Source of the DNA: CAVQJU01 sp963755195
Lineage (GTDB): Bacteria > Acidobacteriota > Vicinamibacteria > Vicinamibacterales > CAVVIG01
Reading direction: 5' to 3'
Length of the DNA: 64,000 nt
NCBI GenBank assembly: GCA_963755195.1
Contig: CAVWIZ010000003.1
Span: 496,001 to 560,000 of the forward strand
The position numbers and the translations under genes are program-made. Of this stretch, positions 53,713 through 63,422 are shown in pieces. Position 1 is the first letter of the stretch; the number at the start of each line of letters is the position of its first letter. The notes under the pieces were generated by a model. The model searched no databases. It saw only the letters and a list, made by a program, of their open reading frames with translations, and was not told the origin of the DNA.

Positions 53713-55298
53713 CTACTTCAATGTCTTCAGCCAGTCCGGCCGGTTCTGCTGCAACCAGTCCACAATCCATCCCACGACGAGCGCGATGCCATCCGGGTTG
53801 AGGTGTGACCCGTCGACGTAGAAGGACCTGTCGGCGTGACGATAGAGGTCGGTGAACCGGGGCGTCGTGTTGAAGCAGGCGATTCCGAGCCTCGCCGTCT
53901 GCTGGTCGCAAGGATTCAACGCCGGCGTCTTTGGCGACGTACTTCAACTGATATTCAGCCGGGAGTACGACGACGAGCAGATGGCCGGCACGCGCTGCCA
54001 TTTGCCGGAAGACGAGAGCGAGTGGGTCGCAGCCCGCTCCCGGCTTGACCACCCCATCGCCGAACTGATTTTGAAGCTGCACATTCAGCGCCTTGGTGTC
54101 GGACTCTACGCTCGGATCACGGGCGTCGAGCTTGGCGCGGATGCGAGAGAACGCATCCGTGAAAGAGGACCACGCCGGATCCTTCGCCAGTGACCTCAAG
54201 AGGCGGCTGTAGAGTTGAATGTTGCCAGTTGGCTTCTTCTCGATTTTGCTCCAGTAGTAGCCGGCGTAGGAGTTAAAAAGCGGCGCTACGCCGGCCATCT
54301 CCGTTGTGTCGAGCGGTAGACATCCCTCCTCAAACAGGCGACGGCCGAGAGCCAACGCGATTGGATACGCAGCCCGCCAGTCGCCGACAGTCCCCATCTC
54401 GCTCAACGGGGCCAGCATTCCTCGCTCGTCGGACGAGAGGCACGCCGACTGGCCCAGTTGCTTCGAGTAGAGCGCGGCCATCCGGGCGGCTTCCGTCAAT
54501 TCCCCAGCCGTGGGCCAGCCGTCTTTCATGTCGCCCACGGCGCGGTCGCCGAGCAACCGCAACAGTTGCACCGTTTCGACTGGGCTCAACGGTTCCTGTC
54601 CGGGGTCAACGGCGGTCAACGCCGTGAACAAGTGTGACGCGCCCAGCCCGGACGTGAGCAGCCATGCTGGCCGCGCCACGCCGCGGGGCACTACGTCGCG
54701 CCGACGGATGCGACCGGTCGGAAGCTCGCAGCGACTCAGTTCATCCCAGGACGAATCGGCGAGATTCTGCCCGTCGTTGCCCGTGTAGAACTCGACCAGC
54801 GTCAGCGCGGGGGTTGCGCCGGCGGAAAGGTACCGTTCGAGCATGATCATGTTACTCGGCGGGCCCTGCATTGGGAATGCCTAAATTAGCGACGCTCACG
54901 CCAAGGCTCCGGCCCATTTGTGCCGTGAACGTCTGTTCATCGTCCACACCAAAGCCGAAGACCAACGAATCGCCGACGAAGACGACTGGGGCGTCACCGG
55001 TTCGGTCCGCGTTCCGATAGCCGGATGCATCAAGTGAAATGCGAACCGGTCTTGGCGCCGACCTGCGGTCCGCCAGCCGATGACGAAAGCCAGGCCGAAG
55101 CACTTGCGGCAGTACCGGATCACTCGCGAAGTAGCCGGGTTCCGGCGCCTCCCGGTCGTCGATCAGGTAGCGCTGCTCGAAGTCGCCCGACACGACTTGC
55201 GGTAGGAACCAACGCACTGACGCTTCGGCTGTCAACAGCGCCAGGCCGATCGACAACGCAAGAGTCAGCAGCCTCGGGACCAGGCGCGCCGTTTTCAT
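53713..55298 (-). CDS. SGNH/GDSL-type hydrolase, membrane-anchored, two frameshifts
   Basis: About 528 residues. One N-terminal helix (LLTLALSIGLALLTAEASV) is followed by VVFVGDSLVFGFGVDDEQTF (block I, GDS) and VANLGIPNAGP. After a frame change near 54855 it continues LTLVEFYTGNDGQNLADSSW (block III, GND), and after another near 53915 FYVDGSHLNPDGIALVVGWI (block V, with the D-x-x-H pair). These are the four SGNH blocks. Periplasmic or surface members of this kind add or remove acetyl groups on polysaccharides. It follows the GT4 at 55334 in the operon. The two frame changes fall between conserved blocks. Confidence 0.82.
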
Positions 55299-55333
55299 CG
55301 ATTACTCAACGGACCAGCGCCGAGGTGACGACG

Positions 55334-56461
55334 TCATGGTTTCAACGCGACCTCTGCGTACAGCGCTTCCATGTCTCGCAGCATCCGCTCCAGACTAAAG
55401 TGCTCGACTGCGCGCGTCCGCGCGTTGGCTCGAAAACGGTCCAGACGATCGCGGTCCGTGTCGAGCGTCCGGATCGCGGTGGCCAAGGCGTCGCTGTCAC
55501 GTGGCGCCACGACGAACCCGGTTTGATCGTGGCGATTCACGACCGACGTCCCCGTCCCTATTTCTGTGCTCACCGCCGCGGCGCCGCACGCCATCGCTTC
55601 AGCGAGTACATACCCGAACGACTCACCCCTATCTACCGACGGGAGAAGAATGACATCCGCGGCTTGATAACTCCGTAGCAGCGCGTCGTCAGGAAGCCGC
55701 CCAAGAAAGCTCACCCGATCCGCTAGTCCGAGCGTCTCCGCCTCCGCACGGAGCGCCGGCTCAAGGACGCCTTCACCGACGATCTCCAGGCGCGACTCGA
55801 CATTCGCCATGGCCTGCAGCAGGTACGAAACACCCTTGTAACGTACCAGACGTCCGACGAACAGGAGACGAAGGGGACCGCCCCTCTTCCTCCAAGGGCG
55901 CGCCACGGCGTCCGGCCTGAACCGTCCAACATCGACTCCGTAAGGCACGACGCGCACCTTGCCCATGAACCGCCGCAGCACGGGATCGTTGTCGGCGAAT
56001 TCGCGCGCGCCCACGAGTATCTTTCCCATCCGGCTCAGGTGCTTCGGGAAGAACCAGCCGTTATAGGCACGTGCGAACGGCTTGTCCGGAATGACCGCGT
56101 GATGCACCGAGCAGACTGTCGCCACGCGTGCCCGCACGCGAGTCGGGAGGAGACCGAAGGCGAGCTCTCCGATCGGGTTTGGGGAGTTGAAATGCACGAC
56201 GTCGTACTCTCCAATGACCCGTCGCAAGTGCGGAACGAACGCCGCGGAAATCAACGCTGAGTCGAACTTCACGAGACGCGGCAGCCGGATCACGCGCCCT
56301 CCGGACTCCTGCTCGATCGCGCCAGCCCGATTCGCGTGATTCACCGTGACGACGTCGACCGTATGCCCGAGTGACCGGAAGTGGCTCACTACGTCGGCCT
56401 CGAAGCGAACGCCCCCTCCCGTCCGCGGCAGGTACGATTCGGCGAGCATCAGTATCCGCAC
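55334..56461 (-). CDS. GT4 family glycosyltransferase
   Basis: A 375-residue GT-B enzyme. MRILMLAESYLPRTGGGVRF is the N-terminal motif, VRVVPYGVDVGRFRPDAVAR the hinge, LRLLFVGRLVRYKGVSYLLQ the start of the donor domain, and SVDRGESFGYVLAEAMACGA with AAVSTEIG the E-x7-E donor-binding region. It transfers a hexose from a nucleotide sugar with retention. GTG 56461 is the start; the preceding dehydratase stop lies 30 bases away. The first 30 bases are the source of the repeated remnants found at 52813, 53708 and 59426. The frame is clean. Confidence 0.88.
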   Translation of the reverse strand: MRILMLAESYLPRTGGGVRFEADVVSHFRSLGHTVDVVTVNHANRAGAIEQESGGRVIRLPRLVKFDSALISAAFVPHLRRVIGEYDVVHFNSPNPIGELAFGLLPTRVRARVATVCSVHHAVIPDKPFARAYNGWFFPKHLSRMGKILVGAREFADNDPVLRRFMGKVRVVPYGVDVGRFRPDAVARPWRKRGGPLRLLFVGRLVRYKGVSYLLQAMANVESRLEIVGEGVLEPALRAEAETLGLADRVSFLGRLPDDALLRSYQAADVILLPSVDRGESFGYVLAEAMACGAAAVSTEIGTGTSVVNRHDQTGFVVAPRDSDALATAIRTLDTDRDRLDRFRANARTRAVEHFSLERMLRDMEALYAEVALKP

Positions 56462-56490
56462 GACGCGACCTCGTCCGGCGCGATCACGAA

Positions 56491-57711
56491 CTAGAATCGC
56501 TCATCGAGGCTGATGCCTGTCTCCACATGAGAAAAGCCGCTCACGACGCCGCTGATGGCGTCGAGGACGTGGCCTTTGTCTACAGCCGGACCTTCACCAT
56601 CGACCCACATTCGCAACTGACCGAGAACCCGGCTCAACTCCACAACATCGACAGCGGGAGGCCTTAGACCGAGGACATCCCTGAACCCCAGTTCCCTGCT
56701 CTCTTCCCCTGCAGCGACGAACTCCTCATAGCCCTTCTCACCGTCTGTGTCTCGAGGCGTGACAAGGACCGGATACACCGAGCTGCTCAACGTCCCAAGC
56801 GCAGCCCGCATCTCACTCTCCAGGGAATAGTACGCAGGTTCATAACCGGCGCCACGCAGAAACCTGTCACAGACCTGCGTCAGTTCCACGAGATCCGTCT
56901 CCGGACTCAAGCGCGGCACCAGGACCCAACCCGACGGCCCGGCCGCGGCCGCCAGCACGCACAGAGAGGCCGCTTCCTCTGGCGCAAGAAAGAACCGCTT
57001 TGTGTCTCTGGGAACCGCGAGTGGTTGAGCCTTCCGAAGCCGTCTTGTCCACCCATCCAGCAGGCTCCCATCCGAGAACGCCACGTTCGCGAAGCGTGTA
57101 GTTGTAGTCTCTCCTTCGAAACCAGCGAGCGCGCGCGCGGAAAAGATTGACCGCTCCATCAGTTGTTTCGTCGCACCCATGGCACTCGTGGGATTGGCCG
57201 CCTTGTCGGTCGACACGCAGAAGTATCGCCGCGTGCCTCCCTTACGGGCCAGCCATTCGAGGAGCGTCACGCCCTTGAGCACGTTCGTCGAGACCATCTG
57301 GAGAACCGAGAACACGTCCTTTTCGGACCGGACGTGCTTCACGGCGGCGCAATTCAACACGATGTCAAAGGGCTCCTCCGCCTCCAGGAAGCGCTTCATG
57401 ACGGGTGAGCCGAAGTCGAGCGGCAAGAGATGCAACCGGGACCCAGACAGCTGCGTACCGTCACTGCGCAGGTCGCGGACCAGCTCGACGAGGCTATTCT
57501 CATTCTGATCGACCACGCACACCAGCGCGGGACGATAGGCAAGAACGCGCCTGACGGTCGCACTCCCTATCGAACCAGCGCCGCCAACAATCAGCACCCG
57601 GGTGTTTGAGAACGATTCCTGGATCCTTTCCCGCGCCGCATCTACGTCACTCTCGAAGAGCGCAGCTGTTCGCCCGGTCGCCACACGAGTGAATTCGTCC
57701 TGTCTCATCAT
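56491..57711 (-). CDS. CapD/FlaA1-type nucleotide-sugar dehydratase (soluble)
   Basis: A 406-residue SDR. RVLIVGGAGSIGSATVRRVL is the cofactor site, VCVVDQNENSLVELVRDL the second strand, FDIVLNCAAVKHVRSEKD and FCVSTDKAANPTSAMGATKQ the catalytic segment of the PseB/CapD/FlaA1 group (S-T-D-K-A and M-G-A-T-K). The N-terminal membrane domain found in WbpM and PglF is absent. It probably removes water from UDP-GlcNAc or a related sugar at C4-C6, giving the 4-keto sugar used by the DegT aminotransferase. ATG 57711 is taken as start; it follows the reductase stop by nine bases. Confidence 0.83.
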   Translation of the reverse strand: MMRQDEFTRVATGRTAALFESDVDAARERIQESFSNTRVLIVGGAGSIGSATVRRVLAYRPALVCVVDQNENSLVELVRDLRSDGTQLSGSRLHLLPLDFGSPVMKRFLEAEEPFDIVLNCAAVKHVRSEKDVFSVLQMVSTNVLKGVTLLEWLARKGGTRRYFCVSTDKAANPTSAMGATKQLMERSIFSARALAGFEGETTTTRFANVAFSDGSLLDGWTRRLRKAQPLAVPRDTKRFFLAPEEAASLCVLAAAAGPSGWVLVPRLSPETDLVELTQVCDRFLRGAGYEPAYYSLESEMRAALGTLSSSVYPVLVTPRDTDGEKGYEEFVAAGEESRELGFRDVLGLRPPAVDVVELSRVLGQLRMWVDGEGPAVDKGHVLDAISGVVSGFSHVETGISLDERF

Positions 57712-57720
57712 GATCAACGT

Positions 57721-58655
57721 TCACCGAAGAGAGGCGCGCTGCACAGTCGGTCTCCACGCGTCCCGCAAGGCGAAGGACAGATTCGGCGAGGGCCTGAATC
57801 CTGTCGCCGCCTGGGTCTTGTCCGGACTGCCGTACAAGGCGGTGACCTCCCCGCTCGTCGTCAGCTCCGCTGAGTGAACCAATCTCAATGGTCGCGGTGC
57901 ATAACTCAGGAGCTCTTCGAGAAGCGATTGGACCGGCCTTCCCACTCCAGTGCACACGTTGAAGACTTCACCCCAGCGCTCGGCCTGGGCGAGCCGCCAG
58001 TAGATTTCCACGGCGTCCGCCACATTCACGAAGTCTCGGGAATGTGTCAACGTGCCCACCGCCACGTCGTCCCGGCCTTCTGCGATCGCCGTCCTGGCTC
58101 GCTCCAGGACAGCTCCTGCGACAAGACTCGAAGGCATACCGAAGCCGACCAGATTGAATGGACGCGCGACAACCGCGCGGACCCCGAAACGCCTGACCAT
58201 CGTCCGCGCGAGGCGCGTCACGCGGTGTTTCGTCATGCCGTAAGCACTTTCGGGACGGCAGACCTCGCCTTCTCTGACAGGCAACCGCCCTGGCTCAACG
58301 CGTCCGTACCTCGGCCGCCGATCCAATGAGGAGCACTCTCGCGCTCGGTCGCTCCCGCGCCACACCGCCCAACAGCCTCAGACTCGCCACCACGTTCGCT
58401 CGCCAGAGCTCTGAACGTGCCCCCTTCATCACTCCCGCCAGGTGAATGACGACATCTGGCTCCGTGTCCCGAATTGCTTTCAGTGCGATTCCGTCTTCAG
58501 CGAGATCGCCGCAGACATAGTCATCGAGGGGCACCGACGTCGGAATCGACTGGCTCCTGCCGAGCCCTGATGACGCGTGTTGCAGACTCCTCTTTGAGCC
58601 TTCTCACCATGTGAAGGCCTGTGAATCCCAGGGCGCCCGTGACAAGTACTCTCAT
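57721..58655 (-). CDS. NAD-dependent NDP-deoxysugar reductase/epimerase (Rmd-like), frameshifted
   Basis: About 311 residues. MRVLVTGALGFTGLHMVRRL gives the cofactor loop; then in shifted frames DTEPDVVIHLAGVMKGARSE, RVLLIGSAAEV, ESAYGMTKHRVTRLARTMVR (YxxxK) and ARPFNLVGFGMPSSLVAGAV. The last part FNVCTGVGRPVQSLLEELL is typical of GDP-6-deoxy-4-ketohexose reductases such as Rmd and Tld. Frame changes lie near 58560 and 58297. ATG 58655 overlaps the stop of the nucleotidyltransferase by ATGA, so a GDP-deoxyhexose made with that enzyme is plausible. Confidence 0.78.
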
Positions 58656-59374
58656 GCTCGCGGGTGCACTGGAAGAAACCTGTGCGGATCAGCCATGAAG
58701 TCGGCACTGGCCTGGTTGTAGTCGTCCAGTCGGCCGATGTCCTGCCAATAGCAGTCGGTCCTGAAGCAGGTGACTCGTTCGCCGCCGTCTTTCATCGACT
58801 GCATCAGCTGGGGCATGTCGAATCGCCCTTGTGCCGGCAGGTAGGTCAACGCGCGAGGGTGGAGGACGTTGACGCCCATGCTGACCCAATACGACAACCG
58901 GGGCTTCTCGTCATAGCTGTCCAAGCGGTCTCGTGCACCGATGTTCAGCACGCCAAAATCAATGTCGACGTATCGTTGGTGCGCCGCAATCGTGGCATGT
59001 GACTCCTGATGCACATGCCAGTCGAGGAGCTCCTTGAAGTTGAGCGTCGTCAGAACGTCGCCGTTCATCACCAGGAAGCTCTCCACGCCAAGGTCCCCAG
59101 CGAGTCTCAGCGCCCCGGCGGTGCCTTGGGGCTCGGCTTCCCGCAGATACCCGATCTCCACACCCCATCTGGTCCCGTTCCCCAGGACCGCCACGAGCAG
59201 GTCGGCCATGTGGCCGACAGACATCAGAATGCGAGTCACGCCCGCCGACACCAGTTGCGCGATGACGACCTCGATGATTGGCACGTCTCCCAATGGCAAG
59301 AGAGGTTTCGGAATCGTCACCGTCAGGGGCTTGAGACGGGTCCCCTTCCCACCGGCCAGAATAATTGCGGTCAT
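58652..59374 (-). CDS. Sugar-1-phosphate nucleotidyltransferase (mannose-1-phosphate guanylyltransferase-like)
   Basis: A 240-residue protein. MTAIILAGGKGTRLKPLTVT and PKPLLPLGDVPIIEVVIAQL hold the nucleotide and sugar sites; SFLVMNGDVLTTLNF carries the metal Asp, and SYDEKPRLSYWVSMGVNVLH and CYWQDIGRLDDYNQASADF close the fold. It makes an NDP-sugar, probably GDP- or NDP-hexose for the reductase encoded next. The start ATG 59374 lacks a strong Shine-Dalgarno sequence. Upstream lies a short GT4-start remnant. The frame is clean. Confidence 0.86.
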   Translation of the reverse strand: MTAIILAGGKGTRLKPLTVTIPKPLLPLGDVPIIEVVIAQLVSAGVTRILMSVGHMADLLVAVLGNGTRWGVEIGYLREAEPQGTAGALRLAGDLGVESFLVMNGDVLTTLNFKELLDWHVHQESHATIAAHQRYVDIDFGVLNIGARDRLDSYDEKPRLSYWVSMGVNVLHPRALTYLPAQGRFDMPQLMQSMKDGGERVTCFRTDCYWQDIGRLDDYNQASADFMADPHRFLPVHPRA

Positions 59375-59387
59375 TCGAGAATCTCGG

Positions 59388-59426
59388 TTACTGGAGCAGA
59401 TAGGATTCGGCGAGTATCAGCGCGAC
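59388..59426 (-). other. GT4-start remnant without start codon
   Basis: The frame reads VALILAESYLLQ and stops. It sits between the GT4 stop at 59432 and the nucleotidyltransferase start at 59374. GCTGATACTCGCCGAAT is identical to the remnant at 53708, and LAESYL matches the GT4 start at 56461. No ATG or GTG precedes it. Confidence 0.45.
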
Positions 59427-59431
59427 TTGAC

Positions 59432-60591
59432 TCAGAGGAGCGCGCGGAGTTGCGTGCCCAGCGCCTCAGGGCCGACCACTTCCAGTGCCCGTTCCCGGCC
59501 CGCAAGGCCCATGCACGCGGCCAACCCGCGATCTTCGACCAAGCGCAAGATGGCCGCAGCCAAGGCCTCGACGTCGCCGGGCGGCACCAGTATGCCGGTC
59601 ACGCCATCGACGACACATTCCGGCACACCGCCCACGTTGGTCGCCACAACCGGACGCGCGCACGCCATGGCTTCGAGCACCACGGTCGGAAGCCCTTCGG
59701 TCAACGACGCATTGACGAGGATGTCGCAGAGCCTGATCACGTCCGCCACGGTTTTTCGCGCGCCAAGGATCCGGAAGTGCCCGTCTAGACCGAGCGTCCG
59801 GATGAGCTGCAGAATCTCGGCACGATATGCCTCGTGCAAGTCCATGAAGGGCCCAGCGTGCACGAACTGCAATGGACGGGACTGCGGGCCCGCACGAGCG
59901 CCGCAGCCTTGACGAAGGGCTCGACACCCTTGATCGGATAGAGTCCTCCCACCTGACCTATCCACACCTCGTCCGGGCGGCGGTGGAGTTCGCGAGCCAC
60001 GGCGGTAATGTCCAGCCCGGGACGAAACTCATCCAAATCCACGGGCACCGGCAGCACGACAAATCGGGGATCCCGACCGAGGCGGGATGGAAACTGCGCC
60101 TCCGAGACCGCGCGGCACACGACGACCACCTGATCGGCCAGCCGATCGACTAGCCAGCGGAGCGGCCGACCAAACACGCCGTAGCTGGTCAGGTTGCCCA
60201 GGTGCCACGCCACGCTCACGCCGGCAAGGCGACCAGCGATTGGGCCGAGCACCTGATGCAGCTCGAAGGTGTGTACGGACGTCAACGCGCTGGCGCCGAA
60301 CAAGTCGAACCAACAACCAGAGCGCCGGTCCGAACCCGAGCGCCGCGCGCATGTTGGCAACCGGGTCCAGCGCGTTGCGGAAGCGGGGGTACTTCGTCTC
60401 CACGACTTCGAGGCCGGCTTGTCGCAGCGCATGCATATAGCCGTCGTGTTCGGGGGTACTGCGACCAGGACCCGGCGGCCCAGAGCCTTGAGCGCGCGAC
60501 CGACGAGGAGCGCCTTCAACGGCGCTCCGTGGAACCCGGGCGCCTCGACGACGAAGAGCGTCGGTCCCACAACGCCGCTCGCTGTGCTCAT
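59432..60591 (-). CDS. GT4 family glycosyltransferase, two frameshifts
   Basis: About 386 residues. TLFVVEAPGFHGAPLKALLV and GRALKALGRRVLVAVPPN begin the acceptor domain; after a change near 60440 parts include HTFELHQVLGPIAGRLAGV and VVVCRAVSEAQFPSRLGRD, then VWIGQVGGLYPIKGVEPFVK. After another change near 59885 it ends with LVNASLTEGLPTVVLEAMAC and ARPVVATNVGGVPECVVDGV, the donor-binding E-x7-E region. ATG 60591 overlaps the stop of the polymerase gene by ATGA. It is a retaining GT-B glycosyltransferase of unknown sugar. Confidence 0.83.
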
Positions 60592-62151
60592 TGTCCTGCG
60601 GGGTTCGGCAGCAACGTGCCTTCCGCTGGGGGTCGTCGCTGTGGCGGAACGATCGTGGCGGAGCCGCCATTGGCGAGTGGTCGCAGGCGTACGCCGAACC
60701 ACAGCAGCAGCATAGCCGGCACGAACGCCATGAGATCGTAGACGACATACGCCATCGACATGTCGAACCCGAACGTCTGGAGCTGCTCTGTCAGCTTGAC
60801 GAACAGCCAGACTGACACATACCGCGAGAAGGGACCATTGCCCCACGCGATCGTCACGCGATACAAAAGCGTGCAAGTCGCCGCCAAGAAGAACATGAGG
60901 ATCAGCCCACCCGCAAAGCCCTTCCAGGCATACGCCAGCCCCCACATCGTCCAGGTCGTCGTGACACGATTGAAATCGGCGAAGTAGGATGCCGGCAGGC
61001 CAAGGTAGATCAGATTGAAGGTCAAGGAACTCTCCAGCACACCGGGGAACGGCTCGCCTGGCGTGATGATGTTCACGAAGGCCTTGAAATCGTGAACAGG
61101 GCCGAGATGCGGCGCTGGATCGATCAGCGGACTCTCAGGGCCATCAACAATCAGTAGCACAACTCCGAACAGATCGAGCCGCGACAACGGAGCGACATAG
61201 ACCTCGGGATCTCGCCAACTGCGGAAGCTCTCCGTCAGCCCCGCTTTTGCCTCTTCTATTTCGAATCCTGAGGCAAAAGCCCGGGACCAGAAGAAGCGTG
61301 CCTCGGAGGCCACCGGGAACAGGACGATGGCCACGACCGCCGAGGCCACCAACCCGAGGGCGAGGCGACGCTGCACCTGGAAGTCGCCCCGCTTGACCAG
61401 GAAGTACTGGAGAACGAAGAGACCGGCATAGAAGACAACCGACCGGCTCCCAGCCACGACCCGCAGGAGATAGCTCAGGGCGATCGGCAAGCCGATGAGC
61501 GCTCGGCTTCGCCACCGGAGATCGCGCCAGTGGTCGAGCAAGTACACTGTTACCCACGAGATTGAAAAGCGTAAATGCCAAGAACCGCCGCCACCAAGTG
61601 CCTTCGCCGGCCGCGGCGTCGCCCACAAAAAACAGCCCAAACCGAAGGGTCATATAGGCATCGAACGCTAGAAAGAGCATGGCGCTGAGGAAGAACCACA
61701 GCGGGCGCACGTGCAGCCGGCGCGGCCGCTGCAATCGCGCGGACGATCTGCGGGCAAAATGCCGGTGAATCGGCTGGGCGGCTGCCGCGCCCACGAGGTA
61801 ACCGAGCACGATCATGACCGTGCCGGCAAGCATGTAGCTTAGTGCCACGTTCATCGTTACGGCACCGTTGTGGAGTTCGCGCAGCTTTGGGAACTCCGAG
61901 GGCATGACGAGGTAGCCGATGAATGGAATCCAGAAGAAGATGATGAGAAAGGTTGCCAACCAGAGGATGAAGCGACCGGCTATCCCGCGCGCGGCGGTCA
62001 GTAGCGCGAACTGCACTACGACAACCCAGGTGACCACGAGCACGATTGACCAAGCGTTGACGTTTGGATTCAGACCTGCCGCGAGCGCCGTCGCGACGAG
62101 CGCGAGGGCGTAGAGCGTCAGAAACGCCTCAAGAACCAGCGAGTACCTCAT
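60588..62151 (-). CDS. wzy: Wzy-type O-antigen/oligosaccharide repeat polymerase, one frameshift
   Basis: About 520 residues, at least eleven helices. It starts MRYSLVLEAFLTLYALALVA and includes FFWIPFIGYLVMPSEFPKL, MLAGTVMIVLGYLVGAAAA and FFLSAMLFLAFDAYMTLRFG; after a change near 61555 come VVAGSRSVVFYAGLFVLQYF, and a large loop with SLTFNLIYLGLPASYFADFN, then YVVYDLMAFVPAMLLLWFGV. The pattern (many helices, one large periplasmic loop, low sequence conservation) fits Wzy polymerases rather than WaaL. ATG 62151 overlaps the stop of the preceding gene (TGATG). It joins repeat units on the periplasmic side. Confidence 0.75.
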
Positions 62152-63422
62152 CAGATCGCTACCGCGTTGAGCCCCCAACCGTCCACCAGCCGCGCGCCCA
62201 ACCGACCCCGGATACGGCAGCTAGGGTGCGCCGACCCAACCGTGTCGCCAACCCATCGTGGTCGATCATATGCAGGGGACCAAGGTACTCGCGTGCGGAC
62301 ATCGGCAAACCATCCCTGGCAGGCGCCAAGGTTCGTCAATCGCAACTCCGCTTGTGTCTGGCCTGGCCAGATCACCGCTGCCGCCTTCCACCACGCACCG
62401 GCCGTATCCGGTAGAGATGCCGTGCCTTCTTCGATGAGGGTTGAGGAGAAACTCATGTCGTAGGGCCGGCATCCCCGCCCTTTGTACAGGAAGGTCAGAA
62501 GCAGTGGCGTGTCCAGCCGCAAGCCCGCCAAGGTCGTGATGAACGCGCCGCCGACGCCGTCGGATTTCCGGTGGTCGGGCCCCAATCCGTCCGCCCGCAG
62601 AACCTCCACCGAACCTTGGAACTCCAACGCGTCATGACCACCAAAGACAAGATCGGGACGGGCATCGATAGGCAACCCATCTTGAAGCCACGTGAACCGC
62701 CATCCAAGTACCGCCGAAGAGGAACTGGCAAACGCTACCGCCTCGCCGGTCTGCCCGAGCAGACCGGCGACAATGTTTGCGTCGTCGCTGAGCGTCTTCC
62801 ACTGAGCATCGAGCGCAGCGGCATCGCGGCAGGATTGCACGGCGCACAGCACGACAAGGCGCTCGAGCGCCAACACGTCGGTGGGAACCCTGTTACGGTA
62901 ATCCCGATACCACCCCTCTGCCTCGACGCGCCATCGAGCGGGATCGGGGGCGTGCGTGGCCGTCACCTCCGCGAGCAGCCCGAGCCGGAGACGGACTTCG
63001 TCGCCGGGAGAGTCAGCGAGCAACCGCGCGTACGCGGCGCGCGCACGGTCATCATCGTTCTGACGCTGGTACACTTCGGCCAGAGAAAAACTGAAAGCGG
63101 TCCCGTCGGACGCGCCCGCCCGTTCACGGAGAGCGCCCGCAAGACGATCGCTCCACGGCACACGCCACGCGAGCGCCGCCGCGCAGGCGGCATCAAGCGA
63201 CTCGCTCCCGTCCCTGTGACTCGCACAGAAGATCTGGCGGGCTTGTTGATACACGCGTTCCTGCTCCCGGCGAAAAACATCGCCCACCGGCATCGCTAGA
63301 CCAGAGAGATCCGATGCTCCCGACCATCGGTGGAGGAACAGAAGGCTATCGGCGTTCCGTACAACGACCGGCGGAAGTGTCGCGGCGACTGCGAGCGCCA
63401 TCAGCAACAGTCTTGCTCTCAC
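62151..63422 (-). CDS. Exported TPR-like protein of unknown function
   Basis: 423 residues. An N-terminal helix (ARLLLMALAVAATLPPVVV) suggests export or anchoring. Residues about 100-210 are helical with TPR-like spacing (AFSFSLAEVYQRQNDDDRAR, AAYARLLADSPGDEVRLRLG). The C-terminal 180 residues look beta-rich, for example DALEFQGSVEVLRADGLGP and TPLLLTFLYKGRGCRPYDMS, and could be a jelly-roll carbohydrate-binding domain. No family was recognised. GTG 63422 overlaps the HAD stop by GTGA, and its own stop overlaps the polymerase start, so it is tied to polymer synthesis. The frame is clean. Confidence 0.7.
   Translation of the reverse strand: MRARLLLMALAVAATLPPVVVRNADSLLFLHRWSGASDLSGLAMPVGDVFRREQERVYQQARQIFCASHRDGSESLDAACAAALAWRVPWSDRLAGALRERAGASDGTAFSFSLAEVYQRQNDDDRARAAYARLLADSPGDEVRLRLGLLAEVTATHAPDPARWRVEAEGWYRDYRNRVPTDVLALERLVVLCAVQSCRDAAALDAQWKTLSDDANIVAGLLGQTGEAVAFASSSSAVLGWRFTWLQDGLPIDARPDLVFGGHDALEFQGSVEVLRADGLGPDHRKSDGVGGAFITTLAGLRLDTPLLLTFLYKGRGCRPYDMSFSSTLIEEGTASLPDTAGAWWKAAAVIWPGQTQAELRLTNLGACQGWFADVRTRVPWSPAYDRPRWVGDTVGSAHPSCRIRGRLGARLVDGWGLNAVAI

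Noticed and set aside
57779..57790. ATTCGGCGAG as a further GT4-start remnant.
   Set aside because: It lies inside the reductase gene in a different frame (SPNLS) and lacks the flanking matches.
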